Shown one piece after another: positions 1-7,782 of a DNA stretch of 64,000 bases. Made by a program: the position numbers and the translations under genes. Positions within the stretch are counted from its first letter, which is position 1, and the number at the start of each line of letters is the position of its first letter. This DNA is from Phycisphaerales bacterium (lineage in GTDB: Bacteria; Planctomycetota; Phycisphaerae; Phycisphaerales; SM1A02). The stretch is taken from contig JAQWTL010000020.1 in assembly GCA_029242715.1 (NCBI GenBank), positions 434,001 through 498,000 on the forward strand, given 5' to 3'. The notes beneath the pieces are model-generated. The model was not told the origin of the DNA, searched no databases, and saw only the letters and a program-made list of their open reading frames with translations.

Positions 1-811
1 TCTTGCCATTGATCGTGAGGCAGCCCTCGTGATTGAATGGCCTCGCAGTGGCAGAAGCGGACGCCGGGGCCCTGGTGGTGGCAGCGGTGGTGGTGGCGCA
101 GATCGCTCAGGCGAGCAGATTCGCGAGATCGATGAATTCTTTGAAGCAGCCAGCCTCTATCACACGGCACGTGTCCACGATGCCAGCATGAAACCTGATC
201 TTCGCTACGAAGCGATGAAGCCTGCTTTGGATGGCGATGTGCCACTTCTGATCAAGGCTTCCACTGCTGCCCAGATCGAATCAGCCGTTTCCTGGGCGCA
301 TACAAGGGACCTCGATGTTGTCATTCTTGGGGGAGAGGAATCCGACCGTGTAATCGATGTCCTGGTCGAGCATGAGGTTCCTGTGATTCTTCGCGGCGTT
401 CACCGAACACCTGTCTCACGGCATGTCGCACCACATGCGCCTCATGAGTTGCCCGGTGTTCTGCATGAAGCGGGCATCAAGTTCTGCATCGCACCTCGAG
501 ATCGCCCGGCTCATATCCGAAACCTTCCCCACCATGCCGCGACAGCTGCAGCCCATGGACTTCCACGTGAAGCCGCCCTGCGATGTGTCACACTTGATGC
601 TGCAGAAATCATCGGCCAGGGCGACCGGCTCGGATCCATCGAGCCAGGCAAGTCGGGGACACTCATCATCACCTCGGGCGATCCACTTGAAATCACAACG
701 GATGTCGAGATGGCCTTCATTGATGGTCGTGAGATCGACCTGGCAAGCCGTCACACTCAGCTTCGTGACAAGTATCGAGAGAAGTATCGTCAGCAAGGCC
801 GCATCAACTGA
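1..811 (+). CDS. Amidohydrolase (imidazolonepropionase-like), 5' truncated
   Basis: The reading frame is open through the left edge of the window (codons from base 2), so this is the C-terminal part of a longer gene. The visible ~269 residues end in a typical metal-dependent amidohydrolase tail: an LGSIEPGKSGTLIITSGDPL stretch, which in this superfamily is the beta-sandwich return after the TIM barrel, preceded by a His/Asp-containing barrel part (HVAPHAPHELPG, then CVTLDAAEIIG). Near the left edge there is a Gly/Arg-rich low-complexity stretch (GPGGGSGGGGADRSG) inside what should be the barrel, which is unusual. The metal ligands of the N-terminal part are outside the window, so substrate cannot be predicted. 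The aldehyde dehydrogenase starts 29 bases downstream on the same strand, so co-transcription is plausible. Confidence 0.8.
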   Translation, partial: LAIDREAALVIEWPRSGRSGRRGPGGGSGGGGADRSGEQIREIDEFFEAASLYHTARVHDASMKPDLRYEAMKPALDGDVPLLIKASTAAQIESAVSWAHTRDLDVVILGGEESDRVIDVLVEHEVPVILRGVHRTPVSRHVAPHAPHELPGVLHEAGIKFCIAPRDRPAHIRNLPHHAATAAAHGLPREAALRCVTLDAAEIIGQGDRLGSIEPGKSGTLIITSGDPLEITTDVEMAFIDGREIDLASRHTQLRDKYREKYRQQGRIN

Positions 812-840
812 TCCATTGAACTCTGGAGAAGACGGCGACC

Positions 841-2211
841 ATGCCGAACTTGAAGTCGCTTAATCCTGCTGATGGCTCGACCATTCGATCCTGGCAGACG
901 ATGGATGCCTCTACCGTTGATGCCATCCTCGATTCGACATCGAAGGCATGGGCAGACTGGCGTGAACTCGGTCATGAAAAGAGAGCCCCGCATTTTCATC
1001 GCCTTGCTCAACTGCTACGAGAACGGAAAGACACGCTTGGACTCCTGATCACACAGGAGATGGGCAAACCCGTCTCCCAATCAATCGCAGAATGTGAAAA
1101 ATGCGGCTTGGTCTGTGATTACTTCGCCGAGCATGCAGCAGATCTCCTGGCGGATGAACAATCGGACCTGGATGGTCGCCAGGCTCTGACGTCATACCGC
1201 CCTCTCGGATTGATCTACGCAATCATGCCATGGAACCTTCCTCTCTGGCAGGTCTTCAGAGCAGCAGCCCCGACCATGATGGCCGGCAATGCCATGATTC
1301 TGAAACACGCCCCCAATGTGCTGGGCTGTGCAGAAGCCATCGAGACTCTCTTTCGCGATGCCGGCTTCCCACAGAACCTCTTCCGATCACTCGTGATTGA
1401 CATCGACTTGTCACCCAGAGTCATCGAACATGATGCCATTCGCGGAATCACCCTCACCGGCAGTGGTCGGGCAGGACAAGCTGTAGCTTCCCAGGCAGGT
1501 GCCGCTCTCAAGAAAACAGTGATGGAACTTGGCGGGAGTGATCCCTACATCGTGCTCGAGGATGCCGACCTCGACCTGGCTGCAGATGCCTGTGTCGCAT
1601 CGAGGATGCTGGGTAACGGTCAGATTTGCATTGCTGCCAAACGGCTTATTGTCGTAAAACCCATCCTGGATGCATTTACGGATCGCATCATCGAACGCAT
1701 GAAGACATGGGAGATGTCAGAACCAACACTGCCTGACTGCAAGCTTGGCCCTCTGGCACGCGAAGACCTGCGAGATCATCATCATGACCAGGTCGCCCGC
1801 AGCATTCAGCAAGGCGCCGACTGTCCGCTCGGCGGAAAGGTGCCGGACCGCAAGGGTTGGTGGTACCCGGCAACAGTTCTGACAAGTGTCAGGCCTGGCA
1901 TGATCGCCTTTGAGGAAGAACTCTTCGGACCAACCGCGGCCATCATTGAAGCAGCCGATGAAGAGGATGCCATCACGCTGGCCAACACCTCTCGCTTCGG
2001 CCTTGGTGGCGGACTCTTCACACGCGATGTAGATCGAGGCCTGGCACTGGCACGTGACTGCATCAATGTCGGAAGTTGTGCGATCAATGGATTCGTGAGC
2101 AGTGATCCTCGCATCCCATTTGGTGGCATCGGCGAGAGTGGTTATGGCCGTGAACTTGGCGCTCCGGGAATCCGCGAGTTCGTCAATATCAAGACCCTTG
2201 TCGTGTCCTGA
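841..2211 (+). CDS. NAD(P)-dependent aldehyde dehydrogenase (succinate-semialdehyde type)
   Basis: A 456-residue protein of the ALDH superfamily, oxidising an aldehyde to the acid with NAD(P). Visible signatures are MPWNLPLWQ (Rossmann entry), the general-base Glu in VMELGGSDPYI, the catalytic Cys in NGQICIAAKR, and EELFGPTAAI near the C terminus. The NGQIC form and the length match the GabD1-like succinate-semialdehyde dehydrogenase group. Substrate within the superfamily cannot be fixed from sequence alone. The ATG is preceded by a GGAGAAG-like ribosome site about 12-18 bases upstream. It follows the truncated amidohydrolase by 29 bases, which suggests a small catabolic operon. Confidence 0.92.
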   Translation: MPNLKSLNPADGSTIRSWQTMDASTVDAILDSTSKAWADWRELGHEKRAPHFHRLAQLLRERKDTLGLLITQEMGKPVSQSIAECEKCGLVCDYFAEHAADLLADEQSDLDGRQALTSYRPLGLIYAIMPWNLPLWQVFRAAAPTMMAGNAMILKHAPNVLGCAEAIETLFRDAGFPQNLFRSLVIDIDLSPRVIEHDAIRGITLTGSGRAGQAVASQAGAALKKTVMELGGSDPYIVLEDADLDLAADACVASRMLGNGQICIAAKRLIVVKPILDAFTDRIIERMKTWEMSEPTLPDCKLGPLAREDLRDHHHDQVARSIQQGADCPLGGKVPDRKGWWYPATVLTSVRPGMIAFEEELFGPTAAIIEAADEEDAITLANTSRFGLGGGLFTRDVDRGLALARDCINVGSCAINGFVSSDPRIPFGGIGESGYGRELGAPGIREFVNIKTLVVS

Positions 2212-2290
2212 GGCGGCACTGAACACTCTTTCCGGATCCCGACATTGTTTCGGGCCTTGTTCGTGCTACGCTGCAGGGAGGAGAGAACGC

Positions 2291-3310
2291 ATGCTTAGCC
2301 TTGAAGCCGCCATCATTTTGCCGTTGATACTTGGTATCGACCTGCAGATCCAGCCATCTCAGAGCGATGTCTCACTGGCACTTGAAACCTCTATCGCCAA
2401 CTCGGGAAACCTGACCGGTAATCATGATGCCGAGACAAACCCTGATGGCACGATCACCATTCCGGGCTTGTGGGGTGGAAGTGGCAATCAGGAAATCCCA
2501 CTCTCATTTGACTCCGGAACAACAATTGCCGGAACAAGCAACCCGACCGGCTCGATGTCCGTGGAACCATTTGAAGATCAGGATCTCGCGATCATCCATG
2601 ACCTCTCGTTGGATCTGCTCAGCAACTCCACCATTCCCGTGAGCCTGACAGTCACGCTTCTCTACGAATCCTTCCACACACAGAATCCCACGTCCATATA
2701 CCCGGGCGGTGTGCCAATCGAACTGCCACTCGCAGAGATTTCCTTGGACGCCTGCCAGATCGAACAGACACAAAGCGTTACTGGTCTCTGGCAGCAGATC
2801 AATGATGACACGTTTTCGATCACGGCCGCAGTCCCGGTGATCGTCACCATGGCAGCAACGTTCGAAGGGCAGCCTCTACCCCTGGCACCGGTGCCCGCAG
2901 CGTTGGCAGTCATTGGCGAGCTCCAGTACACCGAGAATGGCGCACAACTCCAGATCTCACTTGAGATCGATGAAGGAGAGGTGGTTGATCTTCCAGGAGA
3001 CGAGCCCTTGCCGGCATTTCCCCTGTCGCTTCCCACCATTGCTCCACCGGGCAGTTTTGCCGACGTCCTTTTGACACTGATCCCCGAATCAACATCGTTT
3101 TCTCTGAATTTCAGCGGCATGATCCTGGCTGAAGGAGACCTTGAAACTCTTCCATGTGATGTCACCGGTGACGGAATCATCGACGCCAATGACATCCTCG
3201 GCGTACTCGCCGATTGGGGCTTCTGCCCGGGTTGCTCGGCAGATACCAACGGCGACAGCATCGTGGACGTCAATGATGTCCTGAATGTTCTGGAATGCTG
3301 GTCGGAATGA
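2291..3310 (+). CDS. Secreted protein with C-terminal dockerin-type repeat
   Basis: A 339-residue predicted exported protein. I place the start at the ATG at 2291 because GGAGGAG lies directly upstream and a hydrophobic segment (LEAAIILPLILGI) follows. The open frame extends further upstream but overlaps the preceding gene. The body is beta-rich, acidic and rich in Thr, Ser and Pro, with no family that I recognise. The C terminus carries two calcium-binding loops, DVTGDGIIDANDI and DTNGDSIVDVNDV, each followed by a hydrophobic helix, as in type I dockerin domains. Two Cys pairs surround the loops. The signal peptide has no Arg or Lys in its n-region, so export is less certain than for the other secreted proteins here. 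Confidence 0.75.
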   Translation: MLSLEAAIILPLILGIDLQIQPSQSDVSLALETSIANSGNLTGNHDAETNPDGTITIPGLWGGSGNQEIPLSFDSGTTIAGTSNPTGSMSVEPFEDQDLAIIHDLSLDLLSNSTIPVSLTVTLLYESFHTQNPTSIYPGGVPIELPLAEISLDACQIEQTQSVTGLWQQINDDTFSITAAVPVIVTMAATFEGQPLPLAPVPAALAVIGELQYTENGAQLQISLEIDEGEVVDLPGDEPLPAFPLSLPTIAPPGSFADVLLTLIPESTSFSLNFSGMILAEGDLETLPCDVTGDGIIDANDILGVLADWGFCPGCSADTNGDSIVDVNDVLNVLECWSE

Positions 3311-3332
3311 TCCGTCGGTCTCCGCGAGACGA

Positions 3333-4253
3333 CTAAGGAAGCCTTGCAGCCTTTCGCTGCGCCATGTCTTCCTTCTTGGCATACCAGCGTTTCTGACCCA
3401 GCAACTTGGTCATCCCGTAATCGCCAACCGTCAAGGCCAGGACACGGTAGAGCATGTGCGATCGCCCCACAGGGCCGGTGATCGGCGAGCGAATGGCCAG
3501 TGAAAAACCGCCCGTGATATATGACACGTAATGCCAGTAACCAGACGGCATGTACACCGTATCTCCATGCTTGAGGACGCATTCGTAGCCACGGGCGTCT
3601 GCCAGCCTCGGATAACGTTCGAAGTCGGGCTTTCCAAGGTTGACGTTGTGGGAAACGGTGAATTTGTGCCGGTACAGGTAAGACGACCATTCCGGACCAT
3701 AGAGAACGACACGCTTGTCGCCATGGAACTGCGTCAGAAAAACATGCGACATGTCGACATCGAAGTGGCCATCCACGTAGCTGGTCTCACCTCCAAAGAA
3801 CATGAAGGGATGTCGACGAGCCCATTTTCTGGCAAACCCCGGAAAATCAAAGTCATTCACCAACTGCGGCGCATGCTTGAATATGTTGAAAAGGAACAGA
3901 CGCTTCAATGTTGGCCCTGCCTCGATCAGGTCGAGGTATTCCCGAAACGGCATCCTGTCGTCAGTACTGCCGTAGGCTGCTCCTGAGTCAGCAAATGCCT
4001 CCTCATAAACGGGGACCTGGATATCGCCATAGGTCTCACGGAAATAATCCAGCGTCCACTTGCTTCGGGCAGGCCACTTGGCCGAAAAATTTCTGAATAC
4101 CACTGGCCGCCGGGCCTTGAAGTACTCCGAGTAGAACTCTTCGGGACTGATGTCATCCCTTCGTTCCAATTGCGACAGATTCAATCGAAGGTCGCTGCCG
4201 TTGACACCAGTTTGGGTGACATCAGCTGGCTCCATGACGTTGGTCTCGCTCAT
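3333..4253 (-). CDS. Cupin-like / JmjC-domain oxygenase-type protein
   Basis: A 306-residue protein with the cupin_8/JmjC layout. There is an RRPVVFRNF entry strand, an HFDVD element that fits the HxD iron motif, the FHGDKRVVLYGP strand, and a distal His in YMPSGYWHYV. Family members are 2-oxoglutarate- and Fe(II)-dependent hydroxylases acting on proteins or small molecules. The actual substrate is unknown. I prefer the ATG at 4253 because AGGA sits 8 bases upstream. A GTG at 4274 would add seven residues. It converges on the dockerin protein and runs in the same direction as, and just downstream of, the lipoprotein gene ending at 4282. Confidence 0.82.
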   Translation of the reverse strand: MSETNVMEPADVTQTGVNGSDLRLNLSQLERRDDISPEEFYSEYFKARRPVVFRNFSAKWPARSKWTLDYFRETYGDIQVPVYEEAFADSGAAYGSTDDRMPFREYLDLIEAGPTLKRLFLFNIFKHAPQLVNDFDFPGFARKWARRHPFMFFGGETSYVDGHFDVDMSHVFLTQFHGDKRVVLYGPEWSSYLYRHKFTVSHNVNLGKPDFERYPRLADARGYECVLKHGDTVYMPSGYWHYVSYITGGFSLAIRSPITGPVGRSHMLYRVLALTVGDYGMTKLLGQKRWYAKKEDMAQRKAARLP

Positions 4254-4281
4254 GGCTTGAATCCTGGTATCCACAGGTCAA

Positions 4282-4704
4282 TCATTGGTCCGCGGAATCT
4301 CGATAGAAACGTGCGTGGTAGCGATACCAGCGTTCCTCAACAGGATACTCGACACTTATCAAACTGCCGCCCTCGGCCATGGCTGCCCCAGAGGTATAGG
4401 GTCCATAGATTGGCTCGAGTTCCAGTTGTGTCCTCGTTCCCTGGTAGGCACTGTCCCACTGGACCATATTCGCACCGACCTGCTCTGCAGCAGCGATGGC
4501 GTCATTGTCACCGGGTGTTGCAGTTGAACTGAAGCTCGATGTTCCGATCAGACTGAATTTGGAATCATCCGGCACATCTGTTATCCGCTTGGCTGTAGAT
4601 GTCTTTGGAAACCTGGTGCCGTCGTAATTCACAAGGAAGGGATTGGAACAGCCTGCAAGAAGCATGATCAATCCGCCCAGCATCATCAATGAGATTGTTC
4701 GCAT
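4282..4704 (-). CDS. Small putative lipoprotein of unknown function
   Basis: A 140-residue protein starting MRTISLMMLGGLIMLLAGC, which is a lipoprotein signal with the lipobox LAGC. The Cys would be residue 19. The start at 4704 is decided by a strong AGGAGG a few bases upstream. A longer in-frame version to 4797 has no such site and no signal. The mature part contains NYDG, then a region that could form a small alpha/beta domain (IGTSSF...AAAEQVGANMVQW) resembling small envelope proteins that carry an 'xxAxxxGAd' turn, but I do not recognise a family. It precedes the cupin gene on the same strand by 28 bases and is divergent from the sulfatase. Confidence 0.75.
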   Translation of the reverse strand: MRTISLMMLGGLIMLLAGCSNPFLVNYDGTRFPKTSTAKRITDVPDDSKFSLIGTSSFSSTATPGDNDAIAAAEQVGANMVQWDSAYQGTRTQLELEPIYGPYTSGAAMAEGGSLISVEYPVEERWYRYHARFYRDSADQ

Positions 4705-4806
4705 GTGAAGGCCTCCTGAATGCCTCCATGATAGCGCAGACTCGTTGAAGATGTCCCCAGGCGGCTTCTTGCCGCCCCCACACCCAAATCGTGTCATGAT
4801 GAGAGC

Positions 4807-6294
4807 ATGTGGAACCTGCTTCTCATCTGCCTGGGGCTTGCCCTCCCCGCCACCACTGTCGAAAATCGCTCCCCTGAGGACACCCCGACGGCTGAGACCA
4901 AGCCCAACATCGTGATCATCCTGGCAGATGACCTGGGAAGCGGTGACCTGAGATGCATGAATCCAGAGTCAAGCATTCCAACGCCCGGCATGGATGACAT
5001 CGCAAACCAAGGCATGCGTTTCACCGATGCCCACTCGGCCTCGGCCGTCTGCACTCCCAGCCGCTATGGGCTCCTGACGGGACGTTACTGCTGGCGAGGC
5101 CCGCTGAAGGAGTGGGTCCTGGGCGGCAGCAGCCCTGCCTTGCTTGAGCCGGGTCGCGACACATTGGCCTCCCTGCTCTCAAGCCGCGGCTATCGCACTG
5201 CCTGCATTGGCAAATGGCATCTTGGCCTTGGAGATCAGGATCCGGTCGACTGGAATCAACCACTCACCCCGGGGCCAACGGATGTCGGGTTCGACGAGTT
5301 CTATGGCATTTCTGCTTCCCTGGACATGCCACCCTATGTCTTCATCGAAGATGCCCGCCCGGAATCACCCATCACGTCTTCGGTTGATCACAGCAAGCAT
5401 CGACGCCAGGGAGGCGCCGGTTTCTGGCGAGCTGGTGCCGCCAGCGAGAACTTTGATTTCCAGGACGTGATGCCGAAGATCACAGAACGCGCAGTTGACA
5501 CGGTGATGCGTTTCGCAAAATCGGGCCGGGAAGATGGACGCCCGTTCTTGCTGTATGTCCCGTACACCGCCCCCCATACTCCCTGGGTTCCTTCCGATCC
5601 TTATTCCGGACGTACAGAAGTTGGCCATTACGGCGACTTCGTGATGCAGGTGGACGCCAGTGTGCAACGTATTGCGCAGGCTGTACGGGACGCTGGTGTT
5701 GAAGACAACACCCTGTTCATCGTGACTTCGGACAATGGCAGCCATTGGCCTGACCAGGACATTGAACGTTGGGGACATGATGGCAACATGGGGTGGCGTG
5801 GACAGAAAGCCGACATCTGGGAAGGCGGCCACCGCATTCCGCTGTTGGTTCGCTGGCCAGGAGTAGTCAACAGCAATTCAACAAGTGATGAGATCATCTG
5901 TCTCACCGACTTGTTCGCCACCTGTGTCACTGCTGGCGGCGGACACTGGGATTCGCAAGCAGGCGAAGACAGTGTCGACATCGGTCCACTGCTGAGACAA
6001 GAACCCTGGAATGATCCGCGTGAAGCAATCATCCACCAGTCCGGCGATGGCCTGCTGGCACTCCGCTGTGGCAAGTGGAAACTGATCGAGGCAAAGGGAT
6101 CCGGTGGATTTACTCAGCCACGACGGGTCAAGGACTCCTCCGGCGGTCAGCTCTACGACCTTGAAGCTGATCCAGGCGAGACCACCAATCTGTGGCTGGA
6201 TCATCCTGGAGAAGTTGCCCGGCTGCAGGCCATGCTGGATCGACTTCGTGAATCAGGCCGAACGGTCCCACCGGCAAACACCCCCGCCCCTTAG
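4807..6294 (+). CDS. Sulfatase (arylsulfatase family S1)
   Basis: A 495-residue exported sulfatase. The N terminus MWNLLLICLGLALPATT is a signal peptide. The metal site starts at IVIILADDLGSGD, and the active-site motif CTPSRYGLLTGR matches CxPxR, whose Cys is converted to formylglycine by a maturase that is not encoded in this window. GKWHLGLG and the later FIVTSDNGSHWP contain further expected ligands. The C-terminal subdomain ends with LYDLEADPGETTNLW, a standard family ending. Such enzymes cleave sulfate esters, often on algal polysaccharides. The specific substrate is not inferable. A hairpin at 6326-6354 follows the stop codon. Confidence 0.95.
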   Translation: MWNLLLICLGLALPATTVENRSPEDTPTAETKPNIVIILADDLGSGDLRCMNPESSIPTPGMDDIANQGMRFTDAHSASAVCTPSRYGLLTGRYCWRGPLKEWVLGGSSPALLEPGRDTLASLLSSRGYRTACIGKWHLGLGDQDPVDWNQPLTPGPTDVGFDEFYGISASLDMPPYVFIEDARPESPITSSVDHSKHRRQGGAGFWRAGAASENFDFQDVMPKITERAVDTVMRFAKSGREDGRPFLLYVPYTAPHTPWVPSDPYSGRTEVGHYGDFVMQVDASVQRIAQAVRDAGVEDNTLFIVTSDNGSHWPDQDIERWGHDGNMGWRGQKADIWEGGHRIPLLVRWPGVVNSNSTSDEIICLTDLFATCVTAGGGHWDSQAGEDSVDIGPLLRQEPWNDPREAIIHQSGDGLLALRCGKWKLIEAKGSGGFTQPRRVKDSSGGQLYDLEADPGETTNLWLDHPGEVARLQAMLDRLRESGRTVPPANTPAP

Positions 6295-6325
6295 CGCAAT
6301 AGAACAAGACTGTCATTTAAACCAA

Positions 6326-6354
6326 CAAGCCCCCTCGCATCGCGAGGGGGCTTG
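6326..6354. terminator. Hairpin terminator between sulfatase and tRNA-Ala
   Basis: A perfect 13-bp inverted repeat, CAAGCCCCCTCGC at 6326-6338 and GCGAGGGGGCTTG at 6342-6354, with a 3-base loop. It stands 31 bases after the sulfatase stop and 9 bases beyond the 3' end of the minus-strand tRNA. T-runs are short on both sides, so it may serve both strands or act mainly as a processing or stability hairpin. Confidence 0.7.
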
Positions 6355-6363
6355 TCATTGATG

Positions 6364-6436
6364 TGGAGCCGATCGGGCTTGAACCGACGACCTCCTGCAT
6401 GCCATGCAGGCGCTCTCCCAACTGAGCTACGGCCCC
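6364..6436 (-). tRNA. tRNA-Ala (anticodon GGC)
   Basis: On the minus strand 73 bases fold as a complete cloverleaf. The acceptor is GGGGCCG with CGGCTCC (one G-U pair), then a D arm GCTC/GAGC, an anticodon stem CCTGC/GCAGG with loop ATGGCAT (anticodon GGC), a variable loop, a T stem GTCGG/CCGAT with TTCAAGC, and discriminator A73. The CCA end is not encoded: the bases after A73 are CAC. It lies 60 bases downstream of the thioredoxin gene on the same strand. Confidence 0.97.
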
Positions 6437-6496
6437 ATGTACCGAATTGTCACGGGCGATGTTGCACCGCACCGTCTACCAGTCCTCGAACAGAGC

Positions 6497-6826
6497 CTAC
6501 ATGGCCGCGTCGAGTGCCTGGGTCATCTTGTCCTTAGGCGTGATCCCTACGAAGGTCTCGGCAATCTCACCACCCTTGAAGATCAGAACGGTCGGGATGC
6601 TCTGGATATTCCGGGAGACGGCGACCTCCTTGTGGTCGTCGATGTTCATCTTGCCAACCTTGGCGCGACCCGCATACTCCCCCGCGATCTCCTCGATCGT
6701 TGGCGTGAGCATCTTGCAGGGCTGGCACCATTCCGCCCAGAAATCAACAAGTACCGGGACGTCTGAATCCAGAACGTCGGCTTGGAATCCCTCGTCAGTG
6801 AAAGTCAATACAGCTTCGGATGCCAC
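6497..6826 (-). CDS. trxA: Thioredoxin with CQPC active site
   Basis: A 109-residue protein of thioredoxin length and fold. It has FWAEWCQPCK at the active site (Cys34 and Cys37 in my numbering), the KMNIDDH strand, the cis-Pro motif SIPTVLIF and the GGEIAETFVG turn. It would reduce protein disulfides in the cytoplasm. The usual WCGPCK is replaced by WCQPCK. I choose the GTG at 6826 because GGAG sits about 10 bases upstream and the protein then has normal length. An upstream ATG at 6874 would add a non-homologous 16-residue head. It lies 80 bases downstream of folP on the same strand. Confidence 0.93.
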   Translation of the reverse strand: MASEAVLTFTDEGFQADVLDSDVPVLVDFWAEWCQPCKMLTPTIEEIAGEYAGRAKVGKMNIDDHKEVAVSRNIQSIPTVLIFKGGEIAETFVGITPKDKMTQALDAAM

Positions 6827-6906
6827 GGTCAGGTCTCCAGGTTGAAAGGGAAGGCGTAAATCGCAGGGAGGCATGATAGCAGGCTCGCGGAGCCTCCCAA
6901 CCCCTC

Positions 6907-7779
6907 CTAGAGCTTGTGCACCAGCCCCAGCCCCTGAGCATGCAAGGCGACATCGTGGACTCGAAACAGCCGTATGCCACCGAGGTACTGCATCTGGGAT
7001 GCTGCCACCGAAGCGGGTCCACGACGTGCTGGTGGAACGTCTGAGCCGCCGCAGATAGCCGCCAGAAAGGACTTCCGGGATGCTGCCCCCAGAAGTGGGT
7101 AGCCCCCCTCGGAGAGTTGCCTGCTCTCTCTGATCAACTGCCAGTTCTGGTCAACGGTCTTGCCGAATCCAAGCCCCGGATCAAGAACGATTGAACTGGC
7201 GTCGACCCCAGCTGCCTTGGCCGCATCAGCACGAGTCTGGAGGAAATCACGGACTTCCTGGACGACATCCCGGTAGACCGGAGGATCGTCGTAGGACGTG
7301 CTGTAGCTGTCCTGGTCAGGAGGCAGAAGCCGATGCATCAAGATCAATCCGCAACCCAGACGACCTGCCAGCGACAACATCTCATCATCTTCGAGGCCAG
7401 CGGCGACATCATTGATGGCATTGGCCCCGGCCTTGATGGCAGCCTGCGCCACCTCGGCCTGCGTAGTGTCAATCGAGATTGGGATATCCGTATGACAACG
7501 AATACCTTCGATAACCGGAATGACTCGATCAATCTGCTCCTCCGCGCCCACACGTTCAGCCCCTGGACGCGTGGATTCACCTCCCACATCGATCAGGTCG
7601 GCACCTTCAGATTTCATCTCAAGGACACGTTGAACGGCGGACTCTGGAGTGCTGTACCGACCGCCGTCGGAAAAAGAATCCGGCGTGATGTTCAGGATGC
7701 CCATCAGCCTTGGTTGATCGAGTGCGATCGTAAGCTTGGGCGATAGTCGCCATTCCTGGCCTTGTTCTGACCCGGACAT
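6907..7779 (-). CDS. folP: Dihydropteroate synthase
   Basis: A 290-residue TIM-barrel enzyme that condenses p-aminobenzoate with dihydropterin pyrophosphate in folate synthesis. All family motifs are visible in order: MGILNITPDSFSDGG, DVGGESTRPGA, the Asp of ISIDTT, NDVAAGLEDD, LDPGLGFGK, GASRKSF, and the terminal RVHDV. It begins 3 bases after the glmS stop, so the two are almost certainly one transcript, with thioredoxin and tRNA-Ala further downstream on the same strand. Confidence 0.97.
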   Translation of the reverse strand: MSGSEQGQEWRLSPKLTIALDQPRLMGILNITPDSFSDGGRYSTPESAVQRVLEMKSEGADLIDVGGESTRPGAERVGAEEQIDRVIPVIEGIRCHTDIPISIDTTQAEVAQAAIKAGANAINDVAAGLEDDEMLSLAGRLGCGLILMHRLLPPDQDSYSTSYDDPPVYRDVVQEVRDFLQTRADAAKAAGVDASSIVLDPGLGFGKTVDQNWQLIRESRQLSEGGYPLLGAASRKSFLAAICGGSDVPPARRGPASVAASQMQYLGGIRLFRVHDVALHAQGLGLVHKL

Positions 7780-7782
7780 GGA

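Noticed and set aside
423-863. 146-codon alternative frame inside the amidohydrolase
   Set aside because: It lies in another frame of a clear amidohydrolase gene and its protein has no recognisable pattern.
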